DNA from: Laccaria trichodermophora
Lineage: Eukaryota > Basidiomycota > Agaricomycetes > Agaricales > Hydnangiaceae
Assembly: GCA_018417955.1 (NCBI GenBank)
Contig: JACTVC010000014.1
Span: forward strand, 1,116,001 to 1,180,000
DNA length: 64,000 nt
Direction: 5' to 3'
A program made the position numbers and the translations under genes. Below the pieces are notes generated by a model that did not search any database, was not told the DNA's origin, and was given only the letters and a program-made list of their open reading frames with translations. The stretch's first letter is position 1. Every line of letters starts with the position of its first letter. Positions 12,857 through 24,148 of the stretch are shown piece after piece.

Positions 12857-12910
12857 TTATACTGGCGATCGTAAGACCCTGCCAGTGACCTTCAAAGTTC
12901 ACGACACTAC
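12857..12910 (-). pseudogene. Relic of the 3' end of TPR copy C
   Basis: On the minus strand this reads VTGRVLRSPV followed by TAA, almost the same as the last codons of TPR copy C (VTDRVLRSPV, TAA at 28655-28657). Small insertions interrupt it. In the array, copy C's end lies directly upstream of copy B, so this tail shows that copy A was cut out of a B-C array together with the neighbour's last codons. Confidence 0.8.
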
Positions 12911-13729
12911 AGTAACTTGTACCACGACCGCGACCAAACCGCGAAGATGACTCTTTGCCAGTGTCATGACCTTGTGAATGAACGGAATGCATATCCTTGT
13001 CGGTAACGCTTCCTTGAGATTGGTCGCCATAGCCGTACGTCCCCTCCCTCCTTCCTTATCCCAATTCCACTTACCCCGGCCAGTTCCACCAAGTTATACG
13101 CGGCTCCGCACCACTATTCACCATCTTCTCTCTGCCGCTCCCCGTAATCGCAGATGTAGGCTTTGTGTACGTTCCCCCCTCTCTTCCCCTCTTCTTCGAA
13201 ACTAACACGCACAGAATATGCAGAACCTATGGCGATGACTACTTCACATTATGCGTCCGCGTAGTCACGTCGCGAAGACTTCGCATCATTGTTTGAATAC
13301 AGGGTGATTTTTTTTTTCTCAACTCGATAAAGGTTGTAATACTAACTTGAATAGTTGTGCATAGTCACGCGTAGAAACATATTGAAGCATCCCACGCGAC
13401 GCACGCTAAGAACAGATTGACGTGCATTGAGGCCAATTTGGGACAACACATGTTGTTCGTCAGTTCACATCGTCCCTTCCTCCGTGCTAAACGAAGTCAG
13501 CAGAACCATACACCTGGATCATCATCTGCTTCGGTCGAAGGAGAGCCAAACACGCCTTTGTTACCCTTGGCACGAAGACTCGAAAGAGAAGACGAAGGAA
13601 GCGAAAGAAAACAAGAGCCGCGCCATCTGTAGGACTCTTCTTTTTGTCTATCCCCGCCCATCAGCTAACGATTGTTCAGCTCCTGCTCCACGTGAGCCTG
13701 TTCGTTCCAAGAGTGAATGGATAAGAAGT
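12911..13729. other. Intergenic, no feature recognised
   Basis: Region past the duplication edge, with pyrimidine-rich stretches and short frames that do not resemble known proteins. Frames near 13430-13730 run into the decayed Ser-rich gene and could be its remnants, but I see no family motif there. Confidence 0.4.
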
Positions 13730-16020
13730 TTTTGTGAAAATCGTTGTCGTTTCATCTACACCCAGGGCCCGTCAAACTCGCCTCAAAAGTACGCCCTCGA
13801 TTCAACTCTTTGGAGGACAAACCCTGCCATTCTCGGAAACAAAATCCAGCAAGGTATCTGATCCGCCGGCTACTTGTTCCCACTCTGCCACACCTAAGAT
13901 TGGCACTTACTTGCACCGCCTTCAAATGGCTTGCTCGCGCCACCGTCGAACACAAACCAGGGGTCCAAGCTCTTCGAGCTATTAGATCAGCACGGTCTTT
14001 AGCGCGTATTGGGAGCTGGAACGACAAGGAGGCTGTACCCATTAAGAAGGAGAAGAAGGACAAAGCAAGCGAGGAGGGGACCGATCCCATCCGCTTATCG
14101 ACCAGCAGCTTTGAGGCTGGTGCATTACGGCCAGTCCTGAGGTGAACAGGAACCTTGGGAGGAAAAACACTCGAGAGACCGTGCTGGATCGACAATGTCC
14201 ACAGCATCTTCTTTGAGGCCACCTCCAGTCTCTCAAGGGCGTCGTCTGGCAGTTCATGCGCCTCCGTGAAGGGGGATGAAGAAGGGCTTGAGACCGTCAG
14301 GGAGCAGAGGACAACTAGCAGAATCTCTACCTCTTCATCGCCGAAGGTATGTATGGGACAATCCGAGCACCATCTTCGTTGACGTTTGGATCCAGGTCTA
14401 CCTCCACAAGGCCCGAATCCAAGGGAACCATTGATGAGATGGGCCTGTTGGTCACCGTACCTGTCTTCACGCGCTCAACCAGCTCGACTTCCCTTCGCTT
14501 GTCAGTGACTCCGTTGTCAGATTCACGTAGCACCAAAGGCAGCAGAGGCAGTCAAGGTTCTGTTCGTAGTTCACGATCTGATTGTCGAAACTTTGTAGAG
14601 CAACTTGAGAATGCTTTCAAGACACCCGCCAAGGTCGATCTCCATTACGACTTTGCTGCCCGTCTCAAGGACGGAGTGCTACACGTCGAGGTGCCACCAA
14701 TACCCAAGATACCAATGAAACTGAGTACTGCCTTCTCCACGGACGACAGCTCTTATGACAACTCAGGCTTCGACAGTCTTCATGGTTCACGATGTCGCAT
14801 CATCGACGCGAAGGAGCCTACAATGCTTCAAAGTACTCACATAGAACAGACTTTTGAGACGGGATCGGGTTCGCAGTTCGACGCCTACCCTACCTCTCGG
14901 ACTGTCGATGTTGTGGAGCCTAGTCTGTTGCCTGGCCCCAATAGCTTTTCTACAAATCTCACTCATGAGGTTATCATTGCGCCTGAGTCTCCCCCCAGCT
15001 TGAACAATTCCTTGGCTTTATGCACGAACTCTGCGGTATCTACCCTGTCTGACGGTGAACTTAACAGTTCTTGAGATTTGGAGGACGTCGCGACTAGGAG
15101 TTGCGCGATCAGAGAAACCTTTGACCCATTCGGGCATGATCCCATCCCCTTCGCATGCACGATCCCCGTCCAACTCGTCCTTGATGGATGAAGGTGGCTC
15201 TGTGTTCATTCTGGCTAAAGCTGCTAATCGGCCTCAGAGACCTCGCATTGACACTGAAGAAAAGCAGGATGAAGGTCAAATCCATAGAAATTCTTGAATC
15301 CCTCCCACTTGGCCCTCATCTGGCATCAGCTTTGGTGGTTTTCGGTGGTTTGGACTCTTTTGAAGAAGTTCGTCGTGGGTTTGAGTTCAATGACAATCGT
15401 CCAGCGTTTTATCTTGCTCCCACTACCCGACGAGGCTTCGGGCTCACGATTCCGTCTTCAGCATCGCGTCTGTCTCTTCTTACGGAAGGGTTGCGAATGC
15501 AGGTTCCAGCGATCCTTTTGACTACGGACTACCAAGTCGAAGAAATGTCCATCTCGATGTCAATCACAGTCGACGACACGTTCTTCGTCCTGATTCACCA
15601 ACCCCGCGGCGCATTGATAGTAACGCATCTATCTTCCACTTCTAGTAGTACCCAAGTGGGATAACAACCATTTACACGCAGCCACTGTCGTTATGAATCA
15701 AATTTGTCCATATCATCGCAAGGTCCACCGATCAGCCGCAGCCATCACCGCCGCAATGATTCTCACACCAGTGCAAGTTCCGTTGCCATCTTATACACCA
15801 TGCATGGGGCGGTCATGCTACATGGGCTAGACATCGTCAAGAATTTCGGTAATGAGCAATTTTTCCGCCATGCACCTTGGTCGTCCTGGGCTTGGCGAGG
15901 CGGTGTTGGAGAGAGACAATCGAATGCCATTCTGGTGGACAAATGATTCCATAACGCGCGCTTCTCACCGCCCAACTTGTACGCGCACATGTATGCACTC
16001 ATCATCAGGTCTCGACGTAA
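13730..16020 (+). pseudogene. Degenerate Ser/Arg-rich agaricomycete-specific gene
   Basis: Family motifs of a repetitive, uncharacterised Ser-rich protein known to me from agaricomycete genomes appear in the right order but in different frames. They are LFGGQTLPFSETKSSK near 13800, RAIRSARSLARIGSW near 13980, SSFEAGAL near 14104, DEEGLETVREQR near 14277, DSFEEVRRGFEF near 15354, VSSYGRVANAGSSDPFDYG near 15470, RRIDSNASIFHF near 15610, HHRRNDSHTSASSVA near 15735 and NFSAMHLGRPGLG near 15860. The middle part (14349-15074) is one open Ser-rich frame of 241 codons. The frame changes between neighbouring motifs, and the stop between IFHF and HHRRND, are not all explained by introns, so I call it decayed. 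Function unknown. The family link rests on memory of motifs, not on a search. Confidence 0.5.
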
Positions 16021-16304
16021 CAACGTGAAGAGGATCTAGTAGATCCATCTCCAACTTGTACATAGGCCGATCCACCACTCAGCAAAGGACCGACCCAAGG
16101 CTGTAATAATGTCCACCGATGAACATACAAAAAGAACCCTTGAGGTGGAAACAATGTGTTGTCTTTTGAGCGTGCCGCATCCCAGACGACTCCTTCCAAT
16201 CGTAATTCATCGCGTGAGGTCCTTCCACCTCAAGTACCTTGCAGCTCACGACTTTGAAAGGTAAAGCCCACTCGAAATACGGGCAAGGCAAAACCTTCAA
16301 GCTC

Positions 16305-16335
16305 TACATCAGCAAAACGTCCCATTGAACTTTGG
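16305..16335 (+). repeat. Left terminal inverted repeat, with TA target site
   Basis: Starts with target dinucleotide TA (16305-16306), then CATCAGCAAAACGTCC, a variable base, ATT, two variable bases and ACTTTGG. It matches the reverse complement of 18544-18574 with only about three mismatches in 31 positions. Confidence 0.8.
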
Positions 16336-16336
16336 G

Positions 16337-16378
16337 CAACTTTCGCAACTTTACAAAGTTGTAAAGTTGCGAAAGTTG
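16337..16378. repeat. Perfect 20-bp palindrome with 2-nt spacer
   Basis: CAACTTTCGCAACTTTACAA, then AG, then the exact reverse complement. The arms are built from CAACTTT units and lie just inside the left terminal repeat of the element. Confidence 0.9.
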
Positions 16379-16383
16379 CAAGA

Positions 16384-16448
16384 GTTCAACAACTTTGGAA
16401 AGTAAGGTACATGAACTTTCAAAGTTGTTGAACTACTTTCCAAAGTTG
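16384..16448. repeat. Nested inverted repeats in the left AAAGTTG array
   Basis: GTTCAACAACTTT (16384-16396) is the reverse complement of 16421-16433. The overlapping CAACTTTGGAAAGTA (16390-16404) is the reverse complement of 16434-16448. Two alternative hairpins can therefore form from the same bases. Confidence 0.85.
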
Positions 16449-18394
16449 AAAAACATCTTTCAAAGTTCGTGGACTACTTTACAAAGTTGAAAAATATCTT
16501 TCAAATACATCTTTCCGTAGCACTTTGGCATCTTTGCTTGCACACTTTGATCAACTTATTTAGTAACTTTGAATCTCAAGCATGTTATATATCGGAAGAA
16601 TGTAATAGTAATGGTATTGATGTTCAGTATCTAATACAGATAATGTATGGTAGACGTAAGTGGATAAAGCCCTAGTCGCCGCTATTCAACCTTCCCGCTA
16701 CCGCTATCCTTGTTTGGCGGTCTGCAGAAACAATGAGATTGCACGTGGGTATGGTGGTGGTCGTGGTTGCGTGGACGTGGTCGTGGAAACGCGTCGTCGT
16801 TGTGGTTCGCTATTGTTGTCATGAACACGGTGCAGTCATCTTCGTGATCGTCGTGGCTTGGTTGTGGTAGTGGTAGTTGTGGAGTTCGTCTGCTGGTCTG
16901 GGGGAGCAATAAAATTGCACGTCTGTATGCAATACCAAGGAGTCTGAAACGGTGCATACCAATGCTCCATTCTCCCACACTCACAACGAAAGACCGGATC
17001 CGCGACAGAAACTATATCAGAGAGAAGTCCAATCAATACCCCATCCGCGAGTGAGATGGAAAAAAAAAAGACTTGCGCAAGGCGGCTTCATTCCACTAGG
17101 GAGGCATACTACTGCACTCCAAGATCCAGTTGTCGTTGAAGGGAGATATGTTGAGCTGTCCTAGGAAGGCCGTGTTTTCAAGGAGGGTCTAAAGGAACAG
17201 GTAAACGAATGCTTAGTAGATCTATCACCTAAGGGGTTGCCATCTAAGAGCGAGACTTGAAATTCAGGGAGAAGCGGAGGAGTGGATAGAGGCAGAGTGG
17301 GTGGAGGAACGTGGAGGTAAGACAGGTGGAGAAGAGAGTGAGCAGCGACCAATCGATACAAACGGCACCAGCAAAGAGGATGGCGGGGACAGGTGGGGAA
17401 GGAAGAAAGAGCGCGAAAATTTCTCACTTTGTTGAACCAAGGTCACGTGAATTCGTGATCGCGTCATCCTCCTGAGGGCCGGGCAATTCAACTTGCGCAA
17501 AAATGAAAACAGCGTTCATCTTGCCATATCATTTTGAGGTACGTTACTCGAGTCGTTCCTCTAATCGCATTTCAAGGACTTACTTTGGCTACTAGATATA
17601 ACCTTGCTTGCCATCATATTCCACTCTCTTTTCACTTTCAGTCACTCCACCCTCACAAGCAGTCAGCTCGACACACACGACGATGAGGATTTACAAGTGA
17701 ATCTGTGACGACTACCTACCACAAACCGAAGTGATACGCGAAGGATGAACAAGACCACGATAACGCATACACAAAATCTCAACATTCAAATCTAACGCGT
17801 AAATTCTGCTGGAAGGACGCGGGTGTGGGGAACAAGCTGATACGCTGGGTCGTAACTCGATGGGGAATGGGAGAAAGTCATGAATGGTGAGTGCTTGAGT
17901 ACCTACATTGCTTCGTCCATCCTGCACAATACTAATTGTTTACTGTCACAAGCAGTCCGTTAGCCGCTGCACATGTCAACTTCCAAGCTAGGGGCATGCT
18001 TAATGCCTCCATATTCAGCTGACACGATGCGCCCGATCCCCTACGCCTCCGCTCTCGCCATTTACTTCACTCCCAGTGACAAGTCTGGCACGCGAGGAAT
18101 GTTTTAAGAACGTATTTGGGCAGTCGGCTCATGGAGGAAAGGGCCCCCAAGATATCGAAGGCTTCCGCAGGCTGCTCATCGCACGCAGTGTCCGCTCTTT
18201 CCTTTCAATCCGGTATCACGGCATTGCGCTTTCATGCTCATCTGATGGGTGTTTGTGACGGTGCAACGCGCCTTCCTCACAACTTTTATTTTAATGATTG
18301 TTTAGACTCTTTTCAAGCCTTCTACGTAAATAGTTATATGGATTATCATGCTCATGATATAGCCTTCAGTATTCTAATTTTATAATTTTTAGTC

Positions 18395-18560
18395 TCTTTT
18401 CAAAGTTTGAAACTACAAAGTGCAAAACGTTCATAAAGTAGTTCAAAGAGTAGAAATCAAAGTCAAAGTTGTATTCTTGAAGTGAAAGTTCACGGTAAAG
18501 TTGAAATAGTTGCTCAAAGTTGCAAACATCAAAGTCTAAGTTACCAAAGTGTAATTGGAC
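18395..18560. repeat. Right AAAGTTG-rich subterminal array
   Basis: Many near-copies of CAAAGTTG and AAAGTT in one orientation, next to the right terminal repeat. It mirrors the left array but is more degenerate and lacks its perfect palindromes. Confidence 0.7.
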
Positions 18561-18574
18561 GTTTTGCTGATGTA
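18544..18574 (-). repeat. Right terminal inverted repeat, with TA target site
   Basis: The reverse complement begins TACATCAGCAAAACGTCC, the same 18 bases as the left end at 16305, then AATTACACTTTGG against CATTGAACTTTGG on the left. The flanking TA is at 18573-18574. Confidence 0.8.
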
Positions 18575-18956
18575 CTAAGAATACGCCTTCGTTGTCGACC
18601 ACCATTTTCGATGAGGATATCTCAATGGAGGAAGCCTCCTAACGATAGAATGGGTGATGACATGGACATCTACACACAGACTTTCCCCCCACAATCAACA
18701 CAGACTTTTTACTATTAAACTTTTTATGTGTAACCTACTTACGCTATGATGAATGATCAAGAGCAAGTGCTCCAACAGGGTCTCACTGAAAGCGCCATAC
18801 TGACTCTGAATTACTAAGATGGCACAAAGCGGCATGGAAGCATATGCCTCAGTCATAATCTAGTGTCCCCAACTTCAGATTCCATCACAGTGATGTCCCT
18901 CCAATGTCCCTCCCTAGTTGGGTAAGTCACCTATTTCCTAGAATCAACGCATGAAC
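18573..18956. other. Intergenic, nothing recognised
   Basis: Stretch between the inverted-repeat element and the 3' end of the DUF2235-type gene. It contains a near-duplicate of GTCCCTCC-like words at about 18893-18912 but no gene. Confidence 0.4.
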
Positions 18957-20267
18957 TCACAAAATTGAGCGGTAGACATCCTCTTTCTCAAGCCTCAGCT
19001 GAGACCGATCAGCTATCAACTCGGACCTTGGTAAGTTGTCAGTTAAAGTGTGGTGGCACCACTCCGTGACCGACGGCTGGTGCTCTTGCCATCGCGAACT
19101 GTTCTTGGTCAAGTTCCATAGTCGATTTTTCGCTTTCTTGTTCTGCGCATAATCTGGCCAAGGCTTGGTGATGATGCTTCGCAATTTGTTGCCATTGAAT
19201 TGGATGTGCTGTTCTTGTTCAAGGTCTGCAAAGATGTAGGCTGCAACAGCGATGGCAAGTTGAGAGGGGCCCCAGGCATCTGCATGAAACCCTTGGAACC
19301 AGATCTAAAATATGAAGTTAGATTGTGATATCTAAGAGGCTTTCATGTCCTGCACACCTGCTGCAGTTGATGATCTTGATCAGAGTTGGCTGCATAGAAA
19401 TTTGGCCAGAAGAGGTCTCGGGTTTCATCATACATAAGTATGACTCGACCACGGATGACAATGTTTGAGTTAGGAGAGCCAGCAGGCAGTTTCTTCATGT
19501 CAAATCCAAAGAAAGAGATGGGATTTTGGCCAGTCAAGCCATATGTACCAACAGGATCAAGGGCGTAAAGACTGATGATTCCATGACTTAGTAAAGGTAT
19601 GAAGCTGTAATGCAAGTACATACCTGATGTTGAGATTAGTTGGCTGTTGGTCAATGTTCTCATGGTTGCCACTTGCGATTTTCTTCATGATCTCCTCGGT
19701 CTTCTCCTGGTTGGTGGGTGGAAGCCCATAGGTTGCCAAGATATGCACCAACTAAACTGACCCGTTGGCTGTGTATGGTTGGAATCAAAACAGAGACTAC
19801 TAACGACCTGACATACGAAACCACCACGCGAACAACCCAAAAGTACGACCTGATTGAGTGAAGGCGAAATAGAAGCACAATGAGCACAAGCGAATTAAAT
19901 GAAGGTTGGCACATACATGGTTTGTCTCGCCTTCATCTCCGTGATTTGAGGCTTCCACCCTAACCCTAAGACGTTGCCACACATTCAAGATAATCTTTTC
20001 TAAAATTGGCATTAAAAGAGAGCGGGATGTCGACGAGTTACAGCACATACTCATCTCAAAACCTGTGACAGCTTGATACAAATTGATCACAGGTCCTACC
20101 CATGGAGCGCAATCGCTTGGCCTGGTACGAGTACCAACACCATCCACAACCAGACTGACATCGGGGTCGTCACTATTCAAGTATTGATGAAAAACACCAG
20201 GAAGGGTGTTCGTTGCGTTCTTTGCCGACTGGTAGGTGCCCAGTAACGAGCGATATATAGTGGGCAT
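18957..20267 (-). CDS. DUF2235-type alpha/beta hydrolase-like protein
   Basis: Resembles the DUF2235 family, which shares the fold and Ser-Asp-His triad of bacterial T6SS phospholipase effectors (Tle1) and is common in fungi. The segment DPDVSLVVDGVGTR fits the strand ending in GIGT. The nucleophile elbow is read across an intron as LLGCSRGGFV, continuing VLVHILATYGLPP after a 53-nt intron. LYALDPVGTYGL fits the Asp strand, and IWFQGFHADAWGP fits the WFPGVHxDVGG motif with the catalytic His. Introns are supported at the GTATGT donors near 20045 and 19918. The usual N-terminal CDGT strand is not seen before MPTIYRS, so either a first exon is missed or the copy is N-terminally short. Substrate unknown. 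It lies beside the inverted-repeat element in the island. Confidence 0.65.
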
Positions 20268-21546
20268 GTGTCTGATTCACAATTGTTGAGGGCGCGTGCA
20301 AGAAACAACCCTATACTGGAGGGATACGTGGGTGACAGTTCAAGTTCAAGGTTCCATTTAGAGAGGCGAGCTCAAAACAAATCGCGCAGGAGCTTTGTAA
20401 GCGCGATGCGGGGATGCCCGCCTCACCACGTTTCGTGGTGTTGACAGCCTTCTGAGGTCTGTGCGCGGCGAGGATTCGGAATTCCTTTGACTTGTCTTCC
20501 TCGCTTTCATCCCCATTTTCCCGCGAATCCTAGCCTTCGCGGAATTTTTTCGACCCTTCCGCCTCCCAATCTCTCTCGTTTTTCATCACTAGGGTGCCTG
20601 TGGTTGGCATAGTCTTGTTGTCTGAGAAGACCCCATGGGGCCCGGGAACCAGGATCGACACCGGCACACTCAGAGGTTTTGAAATTTACTTGTTTCCTAT
20701 CACACCCAAGATGAGATTTGCATCCATTGAACAAGTATCAGGTTTGGATTCTGCAATGTCTTTGAGATCAGCGCGAAGCGTTTTGGATCCAAGTCACACA
20801 CACGAGAATTTTCACTCTTGGGATTTCAAAGTCCGACCGGGGGTTGGATAGGTAGGTCGGCTGGAGCTACAATTATCTCGAAATGAAAGGTTCTGCCAGA
20901 ATACTTGCCTTGATTTTGGTCCAATTTCTTAGAACCGGTTGCTGAGTAGTATGTGTGTGGCTGGATTCCCTAGTAGTTATTTATTGTTCTTGGAATATTA
21001 CAGATATATTACAATTGCAGTTGGAGGACATCCAAGATACAAAACCTCGATGACTGGGGGGCGTTGAGTTAAGGATCGGATGAGAGGGGAGAGTTACTGC
21101 ATACCTTCATATACTAGCTCTGAGGCCCGTCTTTGTTCAACATTTTAACTCACTTTCAATGATGACCCTGTGTTTCTGCTGTGGTTGCATTAGACCGTGA
21201 AATCCGCGAGAGACCGAGCATCGACGGAGGCATGTTACACATGAGGCGAGCTGAATACGCCATAGCATCGACTCGGAGAGAGCACGAGTTATACTGAGAG
21301 TGAGAGCTGACTGAAGAACAGACCCCAGCGGGGTTTTAAGCTGCCATGTCACCAGATCCTGGTGACGGCGTCCCAAATTTGGCGAGCGGTCACAATACGC
21401 TGGTGACCGCTAGGGGGCTCACCTAGTAGACGCGTGCGGTATTCCCTTTTACCCTACTGCGTACCACCACCACTTCCTTCGTTTCTCGCTTTTTCTATAT
21501 ATTTATTCACGTTCCCTCTAATTTCTGCACATCTAATCTATGCGAC
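20268..21546. other. Long intergenic stretch, no gene supported
   Basis: About 1.3 kb separating divergent genes on the minus and plus strands, so both promoters should be here. Short frames at 20507-20851 and 21137-21376 show no family resemblance. The last 100 bp before 21547 are pyrimidine-rich (TTCGTTTCTCGCTTTTTC), as is common before fungal starts. Confidence 0.4.
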
Positions 21547-23540
21547 ATGATGAGCCTTTGTAAAAACGGTAACGAAGCCCTGCACGCCCTGACGCCAGGC
21601 ACGAACACACCCGCCGCATCAACGGCGTCAAACACCAACGTTCCTCTGCTTCCATCAACACCATTTTCTTCTGCCGTCGTCCCAATCGACCCCCAGCTTC
21701 TCCACGCCGACTTCTTTCCAGCTCGGAAACCCGATGGCAGCCTGGTTGCGGAGGAGGTGTACAAAGCCCATCTGTAAGTCTCTCGCCTACTATAATCAAC
21801 GTGCCTGGATATCTCATCTTGCCTTCAGCTTCACCATCAGAAAGAGAGAGCCCTTGCGGGCGGCATGCTCTCACTTCAAGATTCGTTTTACAACGCGAGT
21901 CAACCTAGAGTTTTTGCGGAACGCCCTTGTCCGCCACTGGTGCGTATGCTCCTTGAGCCCACTTTTGGTTTTTCTTTACAAGTCGCTCACAGGTAACCTG
22001 CACGAGCAACTAGAAACCCCTTGCCTGATGACGCTGTGGTCGGTCCATCGAAAACGCTTTCCATTATTATCCCGCCACGCACAACTCACTTTCTAGGCCA
22101 ATCGACTGGCCAAATTGATCAAGAACTTCTCGAAGCTGATTTCGATGTGGACGACGATGCGTTGACGAAGCAGTATGACGTGGGTGAGGGGGTCGCGGAA
22201 GCCGTATTTGGTGCCCTTGACACAGGTGGCCTCGAAGAAGAGGATGAGGATGAGCAGTTGGAGGACATGGACCTGGACGACAATGGTATGAGTTTTCTTT
22301 CATCGTTACTTTCAAAATAATCAAACTGTCCCTTTCAGCAAGCTATAAGCAGTTTCAGACAAGTGGGCGCATGTCAGCGGCTTAACGAACGGAAGCCAAC
22401 AGGAGGGCAGGAGGCAAAAAGACGCAGAAATGCGTCGGCGTCGTGAAGTCGTGGAACGTAAGTCTTTGCACCAATCTTCGTGTTTTATGCATTCACGGTC
22501 ACTTCCTTGCAGATTTTTCAGAAAGAAGCACTCGCAGCGGGAAAACTGCGCGATGGCATAGTCGACGAGCATGCCCTCATTGACTTATGCGCTAAGCGTT
22601 GCAAGCGAGATCGTCGAGGAGAGTACATACCCAATACTCGCATCGGCGCCGTAAGTACCTCGATATCTTCAATATACTCATTGATAACAATCCTTACAAT
22701 CACAGATCAAGAAAGAGTTCTTCGGCGCCCTACGTATCCGAAAGGTGCAAGATGCTCGGGATACAACTTTGGCTATCAAGCGGCCTGCCACGACCGCTCA
22801 TGTTTACGATGCGGTCAAGACTCGCATGGACGAGGCCCTGCAAAATGCACGCAAGTAAGTTCCATTTCCATTGACGTTAACTTGTCGTGATGAACTTTTC
22901 GCAGAGGGCTCATTCCTGCTGAGGATGCCCATGCTGCAGGGTTAGAAGGTTGTGGGGAACTCACCGCTCGCGGGCTTGCCAAATGCGGCTTTGGGGACGA
23001 GCTTCTCACTGCCTTCAACACCTTGGACGATAAAAATCTATCTGAATTTTTTGTAGCCTGGGTAACAAGTATCCGCGAAGAGCTGGTTTCAATAGCCAGG
23101 GATTTCTCCCATCGCGTCGACCAGGACTTGCAGCCACCATCCCTCCTAATTTTCCACCCTTGAACATCATCAATCTCTATGTCCGACCTGAAACGAGCAA
23201 ATTGTTCCCGTTCAGCCTTGATTGGAAACCTCGCGAGGTTCGCATCAACAAGCTCACATCATTTGGAGCTGAATACCTTGGTTGGATGGACGCATCCGCT
23301 CTCTATAAACTCTTCCATTCAAACGTGTGGGAGGGCGTGTTTCTCCAAATGCTTATTTCTGTAAGACGCGTCATTGCTCATTCAAGCCCTAGCAACTGAC
23401 TTCCTTCGCAGCGCCTGGTGCTCTATGATCCAGACACTCACATTATGTGAATGGACAACATGAACACCACGATTCTGGAACTTCAACTGAAGCTGTGCCA
23501 GACCCGACGTCAGTCGGATATTGGTTCTTGGTATCGTGTT
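21547..23540 (+). pseudogene. Orphan multi-exon gene, probably broken
   Basis: Starts ATGATGAGC at 21547 with a Pro/Ser-rich head and a conserved-looking segment (PIDPQLLHADFFPARKPDG), donor GTAAGT after AHL. Further exons read LHHQKERALAGG, then an acidic stretch (DQELLEADFDVDDDALTKQYD, LEEEDEDEQLEDMDLDDNG), a basic one (AEMRRRREVVE), LIDLCAKRCKRDRRGEYIPN, IKKEFFGALRIRKVQDARD, and TTAHVYDAVKTRMDEAL. After about 23110 the frame shifts to NIINLYVRPETSKLFPFSLDW and LGWMDASALYKLFHS. The frame then meets TGA at 23452-23454, directly before MDNMNTTILELQLKLCQ, which clearly continues the same protein. I do not know a function. The frame shift near 23110-23160 and the internal stop argue for decay, unless unusual introns remove them. 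Confidence 0.45.
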
Positions 23541-24148
23541 AGGATTTCAACTCGCAATTTTGTTGAGTTAATGGGCTTCTGTTACAAAATAGACGGGGAA
23601 GACACACTAGATGCTACGGCTCTCCTGTTAGCACGATTAACATTATTCATTCATTTGCGTTTGTCTTTATGTCGGTGCCTTGTTGATCTTCTGCCCTCTA
23701 TGTTTTGGACATCTGCTCAAAACTCGGATTTGCGCGCAACCTGCTCACTCTCGTTTTCCTCGGTCTCTCTGCTTGGATACTTATACCGTCACCGTCATCT
23801 ATTATCGTTTTTTTGCAGTCACATATCATACATACATCGATTCATGATAGGTCTCATCTAAAAAAGCTCTCATTCAAGGATTCGCCCGCATGTACACCAA
23901 CCAACTCAGAACCGGCAAAAATGCTTGTCTGGTCATTTTTTTGAATAAGGGGCTTATGACACAAGAACTGCATATCCATTCTGGTGTACGAAATTTAGCG
24001 AATGGAGTATAGAATGGACATATCAGGTTTAAGAATAAAAGAATCAACATTTACGGCGAGGCAATGCAACCACTAGGAGGGGCAACATTCCGATTCAAAA
24101 CCACAAATTTTGGGAATGCAGTTCTTACTCAGCCTGACCCGCCTCAGG
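23541..24148. other. Intergenic, 3' flanks of two convergent genes
   Basis: T-rich sequence with no recognisable coding frame. It contains TTCTGGTGTACGAAATTTAGC and a near inverse of part of it about 30 bp later, which is unexplained. Confidence 0.35.

Larger units (their letters stand above)
10070..12910. repeat. Segmental duplication, copy A
   Basis: Nearly the whole interval is matched in order by 25381-28702. The match covers the TPR gene with its introns, its upstream region (TTGGCTGATGTGAAGGGGAG at about 12809 and 28607) and a diverged 3' flank (GCGGTCGCTGC at about 10077 and 25389; GCTTTCATCGCTGTAATATTCTTC-like at about 10459 and 26240). Over the gene the copies look more than 90% identical by eye. 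The 3' flank is more diverged, with insertions in copy B near 25590-25650 and 25700-26230. At the right edge, similarity stops inside a relic of a different paralog's 3' end. Confidence 0.85.
16307..18572. mobile_element. Non-autonomous TIR transposon, 2.27 kb, TA target duplication
   Basis: Both ends carry the same inverted repeat (CATCAGCAAAACGTCC plus a further matching stretch), and TA flanks each end (16305-16306 and 18573-18574), as in Tc1/mariner, Pogo and Fot1-type elements. Next to each end is a dense array of CAACTTT/AAAGTTG words, about 16328-16520 on the left and 18395-18560 on the right. The left array folds into perfect palindromes. The interior has no long frame and no transposase motif; it contains a GTGGTCGTGG-like tract at 16750-16890 and several short meaningless frames. 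It must depend on a transposase from elsewhere, if it is still mobile. The superfamily is inferred from the TA target only. Confidence 0.7.

Noticed and set aside
16682..16984. His/Asp/Pro-rich 100-codon frame in the TIR element
   Set aside because: Product of a GTG/GTC-rich tract; low complexity with no support as a gene or transposase.
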